A DNA stretch of 21,437 bases from an uncultured Lachnospiraceae bacterium (lineage in GTDB: Bacteria; Bacillota; Clostridia; Lachnospirales; Lachnospiraceae). Positions 15,715-21,437 of the stretch are shown here, piece after piece; the stretch's first letter is position 1; each line of letters begins with the position of its first letter. A program made the position numbers and the translations under genes. The DNA lies in the NCBI GenBank assembly GCA_947175845.1, contig CAMWOK010000014.1:1-21437 (forward strand), written 5' to 3'. Below the pieces are notes generated by a model. It searched no databases. It was not told where the DNA came from and worked only from the letters and a program-made list of their open reading frames with translations.

Positions 15715-16713
15715 CTACTTATATACTAATGCGTACGCGGTGTTTGGTTTATCCGTCCTGAAGGTTATCGTCTCCGCCGCCGTATCCAGGTCATCATAGA
15801 TATAGACTGTCCCTGCGCCGATCGCCAGCAGCCGGAAATTGCGCAGCACACTGCGGTACTCTGCCGGAATTGTGAGGATGTACTCCATCTCCGTGTCGGT
15901 CTGAAGCACCGGCTGGTTATTCTTCTCCACACTGATGTTGAACGTTGTCGCAAACGTGTAATCGCCGATAAACGCCGCATATGCCTCGTAGCACGCCCTG
16001 CCGGGATACAGTCTCTGCGCAGACACTTTCAGGGAGCTGTTCGGTGTCTTCGATGACAGGCGCAGGATGTTCGTCGCCTGATTTCCGTTCCCATTGTCCG
16101 CCACGCTGTTCCAGGGCGCCTTGCTGTCATTTGCCCAGTACACGTTGCAGATGGTGGGGTTGGTGCTGTTCTGAAACGCTCCCGCCCTCCTGCTGTCGTC
16201 GAGAATATAGCACGCGCCCATCGTGTTAGACTGCGCAAACGCCTGAATACTGTCCATGCTGGTGTATGGTATCGTGCCGATCATGCGGGTCTGCACGTCC
16301 TTGTTCACGATGCGGAAGATCGGGCAGTACGCGATCCCCTCGAAGGCATTTTTGTCCTCGATAAAAGTGCTTGTGGCGATCGAGACATGTTTGATGTTTG
16401 AGCACTTATAAAAGGAATAGGCTCCGATCGAGGTGATCGTGCTGGCTATCTGCAGATGGGTCGCAGAAGACGTATGCCACGGTCTCTCGTACAGCTTCCA
16501 GTAATCCGCGTCTGGAAGGGCACCTGTTCCTTCTATCGTAATCGTATCATTTGCAATTTTAACCTTGATGTCCGTTCCCTGCAGATAGTGCCAGCCGTCG
16601 CCGTAGTTGACCCACTCCGCACCTTCCGCCCGCGCTGTCGGCACTGGCATCACAAGAAATGCCATAACCAGAGCCAGCAGCAAGGCGAGTCCTTTTTTAC
16701 ATTTGATTATCAT
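15715..16713 (-). CDS. Secreted protein with short BspA-like leucine-rich repeat region
   Basis: I chose the ATG at 16713 (332 residues) because GGAGGAGG stands 6 nt before it and it yields a clean signal peptide (MIIKCKKGLALLLALVMAFLVMPVPTARA, cleavage likely after Ala-Arg-Ala near residue 29). The mature protein opens with VNYGDGWHYLQG and a NDTITIEGTGALPD strand typical of proteins with LRR_5/BspA-like repeats. One or two repeat turns follow (HLQIASTITSIGAYSFYKCSNIKHVSIATSTFIEDKNAF, about 80-120). No sortase motif or anchor is visible, so it may be released or bound non-covalently. It has its own promoter and lies 18 nt before hprK, so read-through into hprK is likely. Function is unknown. 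Confidence 0.8.
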   Translation of the reverse strand: MIIKCKKGLALLLALVMAFLVMPVPTARAEGAEWVNYGDGWHYLQGTDIKVKIANDTITIEGTGALPDADYWKLYERPWHTSSATHLQIASTITSIGAYSFYKCSNIKHVSIATSTFIEDKNAFEGIAYCPIFRIVNKDVQTRMIGTIPYTSMDSIQAFAQSNTMGACYILDDSRRAGAFQNSTNPTICNVYWANDSKAPWNSVADNGNGNQATNILRLSSKTPNSSLKVSAQRLYPGRACYEAYAAFIGDYTFATTFNISVEKNNQPVLQTDTEMEYILTIPAEYRSVLRNFRLLAIGAGTVYIYDDLDTAAETITFRTDKPNTAYALVYK

Positions 16714-16763
16714 ATGCATCCTCCTCCATAAACTGCACATTCATTGCCAATACTGTCATTTTC

Positions 16764-16792
16764 ATTATAGCACACTATGGGGGGAGTTTCCA
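16764..16792 (-). promoter_or_regulatory. Candidate extended -10 promoter of the BspA-like gene
   Basis: On the minus strand TATAAT (16764-16769) is preceded directly by TGC, giving an extended TGnTATAAT element. TGGAAA (16787-16792) lies 17 nt upstream as a weak -35. The leader to the ATG at 16713 is about 45 nt. Confidence 0.65.
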
Positions 16793-16821
16793 CAAGACTT
16801 TGTATAAATTTTCACAGGTGT

Positions 16822-17019
16822 TTACCGGAGCACCGGTCTTTTCTTGAAATTGACTGCCGGGACATCATAATACGGTTTTCTGTTGAAAGCCGCCTTCGCC
16901 TCCGGGGCGACGCCCCCTCTGCGAAGTTCCTTCTCCGTCACCTTCCGGTACTCTGTCATCTCCCCTTCAATGTACGTGCTGACAATCTGTGCAGCCTGTT
17001 TTTCCCTCATTGCATCCAT
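16822..17019 (-). CDS. Small basic protein of unknown function
   Basis: This 65-residue protein is unrecognised. Its first half is a predicted charged helix (AAQIVSTYIEGEMTEYRKVTEKEL), and its second half is basic and extended with an aromatic core (FNRKPYYDVPAVNFKKRP). It has no signal peptide or membrane segment. The start at 17019 has AGGGGAA 8 nt upstream and a good sigma-A-type promoter behind it, so it is probably a real gene. It is divergent from the 224-residue gene at 17342 across an AT-rich gap and is followed by the BspA-like gene, which has its own promoter. A small regulatory or structural role is possible but nothing points to one. Confidence 0.7.
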   Translation of the reverse strand: MDAMREKQAAQIVSTYIEGEMTEYRKVTEKELRRGGVAPEAKAAFNRKPYYDVPAVNFKKRPVLR

Positions 17020-17083
17020 ACGTTATTCCCCTTTTTTCTTTCTTCCAGAATGCGGAATCCAAGACAGCAATTCCGCTAGATTA

Positions 17084-17112
17084 TTTATATCACAGCCCCT
17101 TTTCTTTTTCAA
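17084..17112 (-). promoter_or_regulatory. Sigma-A-type promoter of the 65-residue protein gene
   Basis: On the minus strand TTGAAA (17107-17112) and TATAAA (17084-17089) are separated by 17 nt, 5/6 matches each to the consensus. It gives a leader of about 55-60 nt that includes a 7-bp hairpin. Confidence 0.7.
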
Positions 17113-17220
17113 TACATATTGTGCAAATTTGATAAATATTTGGTCTATTTTGAAAAATTTAGTCTATTATGCACCATTCCCCAGAAAAGGAAAATTTTTT
17201 ATAATTATACAGATTTATTC

Positions 17221-17248
17221 TAAAGTTTCTGTTCCATCATGACGATAT
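17221..17248 (+). promoter_or_regulatory. Candidate sigma-D (sigma-28) promoter
   Basis: TAAAGTTT (17221-17228) is the complete sigma-28 -35 consensus. It is followed after 12 nt by GACGATAT (17241-17248), one base from the B. subtilis sigma-D -10 GCCGATAT. It faces the gene at 17342 with a leader of about 85 nt. The spacing is within one base of the usual. Confidence 0.65.
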
Positions 17249-17341
17249 AAATCTAAAACCAGTATGTCTTATCCAGAATACTGGCTGCTGCCATGGAGGG
17301 AATCATAATTTCATAAATTAAAAGAAGGGAAGGGATACCAA

Positions 17342-18016
17342 ATGAGTTTATCAGGAATTGGAAATCATAGTGCGACAGATCTGTACGCGCTTGAGGCAGA
17401 AAAAAAGGAGAGCGCGGCTTCAAAGAACGATACCTCAAAAGTAGATCCATCAAAAAATGACACAAACAAGACAGAGAACAACAAAAATGAGAACGGTGCA
17501 GCTGTCTATGACAAGTCACACCTGTCCGCCGATGACAGAAAGGCGATCGTGGCACAGCTCAAAGCGGACCAGGAGAAGCGCCAGTCCCAGCTGACCGACC
17601 TCGTGCACAATATGCTCAACACCCAGACCAACACATTCGGTCAGGCTAACAATATCTGGCAGTTCCTCGCAAAGGGAGAGTACACGGTTGACGCCGAGAC
17701 ACAGAAAAAGGCACAGGAGGCAATCTCGGAGGATGGCTACTGGGGCGTAAAGCAGACCTCAGACCGCATCGTTTCCTTCGCAACTGCGCTCGCCGGCAAT
17801 GACTCCAAACAGCTTGAGAAGATGCGCGACGCGTTCCTCAAGGGCTACAAGCAGGCGGAGAAGACCTGGGGCGGCAAGCTTCCCGAGATCTCACAGAAGA
17901 CCTACGATGCTGTTCTCGAGAAGTTTGACAAGCTGATGAATCCCAAGACCGAGACAGAGACGCCGGATAAGGACACGGTCACCACGACAGAGGACGGCAC
18001 GGTTGTCGCAAAATAA
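17342..18016 (+). CDS. Uncharacterised soluble protein behind a sigma-D-like promoter
   Basis: This 224-residue protein has no signal peptide or membrane segment. Residues 20-55 are a Lys/Asp/Asn-rich disordered linker and the tail after 200 is a Thr/Glu-rich disordered end. The folded part (about 60-198) is helical. It includes EDGYWGVKQTSDRIVSFATALAG (130-152) and KGYKQAEKTWGGKLPEISQKTYDAVLEKFDKL (167-198), a pattern that resembles DUF5610-like proteins from memory. AAGGGAAGGG lies about 7 nt before the ATG. The promoter match to sigma-D suggests a link with motility, as the regulon of this factor is mostly flagellar and autolysin genes. The protein is unlike flagellin or any rod or hook protein, so I do not assign a function. 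Confidence 0.8.
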   Translation: MSLSGIGNHSATDLYALEAEKKESAASKNDTSKVDPSKNDTNKTENNKNENGAAVYDKSHLSADDRKAIVAQLKADQEKRQSQLTDLVHNMLNTQTNTFGQANNIWQFLAKGEYTVDAETQKKAQEAISEDGYWGVKQTSDRIVSFATALAGNDSKQLEKMRDAFLKGYKQAEKTWGGKLPEISQKTYDAVLEKFDKLMNPKTETETPDKDTVTTTEDGTVVAK

Positions 18017-18038
18017 TTGCATACACATATCATAAAAC

Positions 18039-18062
18039 AGGTCAGCTTGCGCTGACCTATTT
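18039..18062. terminator. Bidirectional terminator between the 224-residue gene and sipL
   Basis: AGGTCAGC (18039-18046) and GCTGACCT (18051-18058) form an 8-bp stem with loop TTGC. ATTTT follows on the plus strand and GTTTTATG on the minus strand. The stem starts inside the sipL stop codon, so it probably serves both convergent genes. Confidence 0.8.
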
Positions 18063-19622
18063 TACGATTAATATTTTGTCGCCTGGCTTGATCTCGTCCT
18101 CTGTCAGGTTGTTCATTTCCTTGATTCTCCCCACACTGACATAATATCTCTTGCCGATCTGCCAGAGCGAATCCCCCGGCCGCACATAGTAGATTGCAAA
18201 TCCTGGAAGCTTCTCGAGCACATCCGCATTGATCGGCTCAACTTTTAAGTCTGTCAGTATCTCCTCATTTTTTACACTGTACATCAGGATTCTGACATGA
18301 ATGCTGCCCCGCCACTCAAACTGCGCGCTGTCCTTGATGCTCACCGCCTGCTGCGGGATCCAGACAGACACTGAGTTCTGGTCAAGCTGGCCTTCATCGA
18401 CATCAGGGATATCGCGCACAATCTCAAAGGGTACGCTGCTTCTCACCGGGCACAGCCCCGATTCGCTTTCGTTTGCGGCGTAGAGCACCTGAAGATCGAT
18501 CTCACCGGTCAGCCTTAGCTGGCCATCCTTCCATGCGATCTCCGCAAGCCTCGCTCTGGCGTCGCTGTGACACACCTGCAAAATCTTAGGGTCTGCGTCC
18601 TCGAGCCTGACACTGCGCGTCAGTTTCTCCTCGATGTCGAGCTCCATGCACAGATCGCGGAACTGCCTGCTGTCGATATCAGCCTGCACTTCACAGCTGA
18701 CACCGTACACGTCCGCCACAATTGATGTGCTCTCTTTCTCATAAAGCTTGATCTCGAGCTCGACTGTCATCTCGATGCCAATCACACGGAACTCCCCATC
18801 GGCGTCCTCCCTGACTGCAATCTCCTCATGACCGATATCGTAGAGGACGTCTGCGATCATGCCCTCCCTGCTGTTCTGGCACTCCACGGTGCCGTTGAAG
18901 GGGATGACGGTCTCATACCAGTTTACCCGGCCTGAGGTATCCTCCCTGTAGACGACAAAGATGTTCAGTTCCCCTGTGATTCCAAGTTTTTCATCCATGG
19001 GTCGGAAACTGATGCTGCTGATCGATGCATTTTTCCACAGGGCCGCGCCGATCTCCGGCATTCCGGAAGGCAGGCGCGCCTCCTCATGGATGCGCAGCAG
19101 ATCTCTCTTTTTCACGATCGTCTCAAGAAAATCCAGACTTTTTTTGCGGTACTCCAGTTTCTGATCGGCCTCCCCTGCGCTGTCGAGCTCCACGCACAGC
19201 TCCTCCGAAATGCTCTCCTCCACGCGCGGTTCAAGCGAGATCACAGACTGGATGCTGAGTTTTCTCGAGTTGATAATGTGAATTCTCATGTCATCGAGTG
19301 TCGACCTGCACACCACCCTGTCTGTGCCCTCAAGCTTGTCGAGATATATTTCCTCCATAAACGGAATTTCTCCGTCCATGCCCGCAAAGGCTTTCTCCTC
19401 CCCGTCCGTCTGGTAGAGCAGCTGATAGCACAGCTTTCCTTTCACCCATATCTTGTTCATTCCAGTCTTGATTTCATCGACCTTGATGGTTCCACAGTCA
19501 TAGATCACTTTCGCCACATCCGGCTTCGCGTCGGGCACGTTGATGTCCGTCTCCAGCGGTATCTGCAAAAGCGCTTTGGACTTTATCCGCTCTGTATGGA
19601 TATTTTTTTTCAGCAGCTCCAT
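18057..19622 (-). CDS. sipL: SipL-like spore coat morphogenetic protein (SPOCS/DUF3794 repeats plus LysM)
   Basis: SipL is a clostridial mother-cell protein that binds SpoIVA and is required to encase the forespore with coat. The 521-residue length agrees with this. The start is the ATG at 19622, since GGGGAGG stands 9 nt before it; the in-frame ATG 21 nt upstream lies before that site. Three DUF3794 (SPOCS) domains are visible as repeated beta patterns (about 25-125, 165-265 and 315-415, the first with IPLETDINVPDAKPDVAKVIYDCG). They are followed by a C-terminal LysM domain (YYVRPGDSLWQIGKRYYVSVGRIKEMNNL and KPGDKILIVK, about 475-521). A near-perfect sigma-E promoter precedes the gene, and its ribosome binding site lies in a large inverted repeat. 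Confidence 0.93.
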   Translation of the reverse strand: MELLKKNIHTERIKSKALLQIPLETDINVPDAKPDVAKVIYDCGTIKVDEIKTGMNKIWVKGKLCYQLLYQTDGEEKAFAGMDGEIPFMEEIYLDKLEGTDRVVCRSTLDDMRIHIINSRKLSIQSVISLEPRVEESISEELCVELDSAGEADQKLEYRKKSLDFLETIVKKRDLLRIHEEARLPSGMPEIGAALWKNASISSISFRPMDEKLGITGELNIFVVYREDTSGRVNWYETVIPFNGTVECQNSREGMIADVLYDIGHEEIAVREDADGEFRVIGIEMTVELEIKLYEKESTSIVADVYGVSCEVQADIDSRQFRDLCMELDIEEKLTRSVRLEDADPKILQVCHSDARARLAEIAWKDGQLRLTGEIDLQVLYAANESESGLCPVRSSVPFEIVRDIPDVDEGQLDQNSVSVWIPQQAVSIKDSAQFEWRGSIHVRILMYSVKNEEILTDLKVEPINADVLEKLPGFAIYYVRPGDSLWQIGKRYYVSVGRIKEMNNLTEDEIKPGDKILIVK

Positions 19623-19631
19623 ATAAAATGA

Positions 19632-19685
19632 CCTCCCCGGCATACATTGAACTATATTTTAATAGTTAAATGTATGCCGGGGAGG
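19632..19685. repeat. 24-bp inverted repeat spanning the sipL start region
   Basis: Arms at 19632-19655 and 19662-19685 match at 23 of 24 positions (mismatch at 19649/19668) around a 6-nt AT loop. The 19632-19655 arm, which is the 3' arm in sipL mRNA, contains the ribosome binding site GGGGAGG (19632-19638 on the minus strand). The other arm contains the -10 element of the sipL promoter. It could also act as terminator for the upstream efflux genes, though the T-run after it is poor. Confidence 0.92.
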
Positions 19686-19698
19686 ACGGGAATATGAC
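19669..19698 (-). promoter_or_regulatory. Sigma-E promoter of sipL
   Basis: On the minus strand GTCATATT (19691-19698) is followed after exactly 14 nt by CATACATT (19669-19676). Both are full matches to the sigma-E consensus (GKCATATT and CATACAHT). The predicted transcription start is about 19661-19663, in the loop of the inverted repeat. The promoter lies in the 10-nt gap and beyond, right after the stop of the upstream membrane fusion gene. Confidence 0.85.
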
Positions 19699-19707
19699 GA
19701 AAGCTTT

Positions 19708-21036
19708 TTATTGCGCTGCCACAAGCACCACATCCCCCGCAGAGGCGCCTTCCACTATCTCGGTGTGCGCGCCGTCCGTAAATCCGGTGCGCACCGCCCG
19801 CTCCACAACGTTTCCATCCTCTGTGCGCAGTCTCACATACGCGCGGTCTCCCTCCCGGAAAACCGCCTTTTCCGGCACGCACAAAACCGCTTTCTCCTCC
19901 CCGGCATCTGTGCGTTCACGCCCATACATTATGACAATTGTGTCATTTTGCTGCACGCAGTCCCCCGGCGCTATCACCACTTCCGCGACGGTGCCGCTGC
20001 TGTCAGACACCACCCTGCCTCGGGCGGTCTCAGCGTCAAATGCCCGCAGATTCTGCAGCTTTGACAGATAATCGTCCTGCGCATCCTGCAGGTCATTCTC
20101 GAGATACGCTGTCTGCACTTCGCGCCATTGCTGCGCTGTCTCAGAATGGCAAGCCGCCATATCGCAGTCCATGCGCGCCGCCAGCTTTTCCTTCTCCGTG
20201 TCCAGCAACACCTGATGGTACGTGCGCACCGCCTCGTCGGCTTCATATAAAAGCTGCTCATTTTTTTCGGTGAGGCTTTTTACTTTTTCCTGGAGCTGCC
20301 CTGTCATATTCAGTGCGCTTTCCCGCGTATTTTCATACACTGTATAATAATATGCATTGTCGTAGCGGTTGTCATAGCTTTCCGACACGGCTGCCTGCGC
20401 CTCCCTAAGAAACTTCTGCGCCTTTGCCAGTTCCTGCTGTGCCTGTGCCAGTTCCAGCAGATTTTCATTGATCTGGTTCTGTTTGTCCTCCACCGCTGTT
20501 TTGGCATCGTCCGCCCTCCGCTCAAGTTCGGCGCATTGTTCCGCGCAGAGCATATCGGCGTATCTGCCATCCATGACAGCGCTGTCATACTGCTGTGCCA
20601 CCAGAAGGCGCGTCTGTTTTTGCAGATCGCGCAGTGCACTGCAATTCCGCGCGGCGTCCACGGCCTCTTTCTGCAAAATTGACCGGACTGTGTCCACACT
20701 GTCGGGTGTGGCGCGAAACAGCGGCGTTCCTCTCTTTACCTGCTGCCCGGCGCTGACAAGCACCTCTGAAACCTGCAGTCCCAAAAGTGCCGAATCCATC
20801 TGGCTGTCCTGCACGCCCTCCACATTTACGAGCGCACTGATATCGGAATCGAATTTTTGTTCTATTACACCGCGCGCCTGCAGCTTTCCATCCGACAGCG
20901 TTTTGTATTCCACCACAGCCTCCTGATATCTCATATCCGTATCGCTCTTTGTCCTGGCAGAAACCAGAATCACTGCGGTCCCCGCAGCGGCTGCGGCAAC
21001 GCTTGCAGCCGCTGTCATAAAATATATTTTTTTCAT
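19708..21036 (-). CDS. HlyD-type periplasmic/extracytoplasmic adaptor (membrane fusion protein)
   Basis: This 442-residue protein has an N-terminal signal anchor (about residues 5-28) and a first half of a lipoyl-like domain (SALLGLQVSEVLVSAGQQVKRGTPLF, about 82-107). A long coiled coil (about 125-335, rich in Ala, Gln, Leu and Glu) precedes a second lipoyl half (SDSSGTVAEVVIAPGDCVQQNDTIVIM, about 345-372) and a beta-barrel/membrane-proximal end (residues 383-442). In Gram-positive bacteria such proteins link an ABC permease to substrates or the cell wall. Its start overlaps the stop of the upstream gene by 4 nt (ATGA), so the two are translationally coupled. No transport ATPase or permease follows it; any partner must be upstream, outside the window. 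Confidence 0.85.
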   Translation of the reverse strand: MKKIYFMTAAASVAAAAAGTAVILVSARTKSDTDMRYQEAVVEYKTLSDGKLQARGVIEQKFDSDISALVNVEGVQDSQMDSALLGLQVSEVLVSAGQQVKRGTPLFRATPDSVDTVRSILQKEAVDAARNCSALRDLQKQTRLLVAQQYDSAVMDGRYADMLCAEQCAELERRADDAKTAVEDKQNQINENLLELAQAQQELAKAQKFLREAQAAVSESYDNRYDNAYYYTVYENTRESALNMTGQLQEKVKSLTEKNEQLLYEADEAVRTYHQVLLDTEKEKLAARMDCDMAACHSETAQQWREVQTAYLENDLQDAQDDYLSKLQNLRAFDAETARGRVVSDSSGTVAEVVIAPGDCVQQNDTIVIMYGRERTDAGEEKAVLCVPEKAVFREGDRAYVRLRTEDGNVVERAVRTGFTDGAHTEIVEGASAGDVVLVAAQ

Positions 21037-21437
21037 TGTGTATCCTCTTTCTCAACCACGTCCGCCACAAAGGACACCAGCCTGCGCGCGTCAGTGAGCA
21101 GCCCGCCTTTTATGCAGCCCACCTCTGTCACTGTACCGCTGCCGCGCGCACGGACTGTTTTGTCTGCGGTCAGCTGGCGAAACGCATCCAGCCTTTGTGC
21201 TGCTGCGTCCCGTTTTTCCTGCGCATCCAGCAGCGCAGCTTCATACTTTTTTACTGTGTCCGCATACTTAGCAGCCGCTGTGTCCCCCTCAACCTTGGCG
21301 CTGTTGTGCGCCTGCTGTGCCGCCAGTAGCTCCTTTTCCAAAAGCATCTGACTTTGAAGTATCTCCTCCTGCAAGGCGTGCACCTCCTCGATTTTGGCTG
21401 CAATCTGACGGTTGGAGCGCTCAGACTGTGCGAAGAA
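21033..21437 (-). CDS. HlyD-type membrane fusion protein, 5' end cut by window edge
   Basis: The frame is open to the end of the window (134 codons plus stop). A GTG at 21383 is only an internal codon, since the 18 codons before it (FFAQSERSNRQIAAKIEE) continue the same helix. The visible part is a coiled coil of Ala/Glu/Lys-rich heptads (about the first 85 residues). A lipoyl-like strand follows (KTVRARGSGTVTEVGCIKGGLLTDARRLVSFV), as in the second half of membrane fusion proteins. It ends in ATGA overlapping the next, related gene. Two successive adaptors suggest a multi-component efflux system, with the N-terminus and membrane partner beyond the window. Confidence 0.8.
   Translation of the reverse strand, partial: FFAQSERSNRQIAAKIEEVHALQEEILQSQMLLEKELLAAQQAHNSAKVEGDTAAAKYADTVKKYEAALLDAQEKRDAAAQRLDAFRQLTADKTVRARGSGTVTEVGCIKGGLLTDARRLVSFVADVVEKEDTQ

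Larger units (their letters stand above)
17020..17341. other. AT-rich divergent intergenic region, 322 bp
   Basis: No gene is seen here. Contents from left to right are the minus-strand leader of the small gene with hairpin GCGGAAT/ATTCCGC (17052-17058 and 17070-17076), its sigma-A-type promoter (17084-17112), and an AT-rich centre. A sigma-D-like plus-strand promoter follows (17221-17248), then hairpin CCAGTAT/ATACTGG (17259-17265 and 17278-17284) and the AAGGGAAGGG site of the plus-strand gene (about 17325-17334). A spare GGAGGG at 17295-17300 has no start codon at a useful distance. Confidence 0.6.

Noticed and set aside
17293..17316. Seven-codon frame (MEGIIIS) in the leader of the 17342 gene
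   Set aside because: No ribosome binding site precedes its ATG; the GGAGGG lies within the frame itself.
19618..19648. Mirror-image sigma-E promoter on the plus strand (CATACATT at 19641)
   Set aside because: The -10 arises from the inverted repeat and the only -35 candidate (19618-19625) matches 5 of 8; it would run antisense into the efflux gene.
21033..21383. Complete 116-residue protein starting at GTG 21383
   Set aside because: The frame is open to the window edge and the coiled coil continues upstream, so it is the 3' end of a longer gene.
1..21437. CRISPR arrays, insertion sequences, prophage genes, tRNA or rRNA
   Set aside because: None was found on reading both strands; no regularly spaced repeats, transposase or integrase motifs.

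Overview
This window looks like a chromosomal segment of a spore-forming, anaerobic Gram-positive clostridium, most likely of the family Lachnospiraceae. The evidence is the hprK / ROK glucokinase / murB / rapZ / whiA cluster, spoIID-spoIIQ-like neighbours, a SipL-type spore coat morphogenetic protein, a YtrA-type GntR regulator with its ABC transporter, purine-rich ribosome binding sites, and G+C-moderate coding sequence with AT-rich gaps. No insertion sequence, phage gene, CRISPR array, tRNA or rRNA was seen.

Layout. (a) 1-1909, minus strand: a SAM-dependent methyltransferase (PF13679-like) followed by a membrane-anchored protein that stops at a TAA near the window edge, although the frame stays open beyond it. 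(b) 2000-4174, plus strand: a promoter with three heptamer repeats, then an operon of YtrA-type GntR repressor, ABC ATPase and ABC permease, closed by a bidirectional terminator. (c) 4173-5165, minus strand: glutamate racemase, preceded by a candidate small RNA or attenuator of about 110 nt with its own promoter and a strong intrinsic terminator. (d) 5208-16713, minus strand: a long co-directional block. In transcription order it holds a secreted BspA-like protein, HPr kinase, glucokinase, MurB, RapZ, WhiA, a diacylglycerol-kinase-type lipid kinase, a membrane acyltransferase, a SpoIID-like protein, a SpoIIQ-like protein and an imidazolonepropionase-like amidohydrolase. (e) 16822-17341: a 65-residue unknown protein with a sigma-A-type promoter, and an AT-rich 322-bp divergent gap. 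(f) 17342-18016, plus strand: a 224-residue unknown protein behind a sigma-D (sigma-28)-like promoter. (g) 18057-21437, minus strand: two overlapping HlyD-type membrane fusion proteins (the first cut by the window edge), then SipL.

How the genes fit together. HPr kinase, glucokinase and RapZ point to carbon sensing, set beside MurB and WhiA (cell wall and division); MurI adds another wall-precursor enzyme nearby. SpoIID-like, SpoIIQ-like and SipL serve engulfment and coat assembly. Sigma-E-type promoters are visible in front of the SpoIID-like gene and sipL.

The most striking signal is at 19632-19698. The sipL promoter is an essentially perfect sigma-E promoter whose predicted start falls in the loop of a 24-bp inverted repeat. 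The 3' arm of that repeat contains the sipL ribosome binding site. A transcript reading in from the upstream efflux genes would fold and hide this site, while the sporulation transcript would lack the 5' arm and be free to be translated. This resembles the known arrangement of phage T4 gene e.
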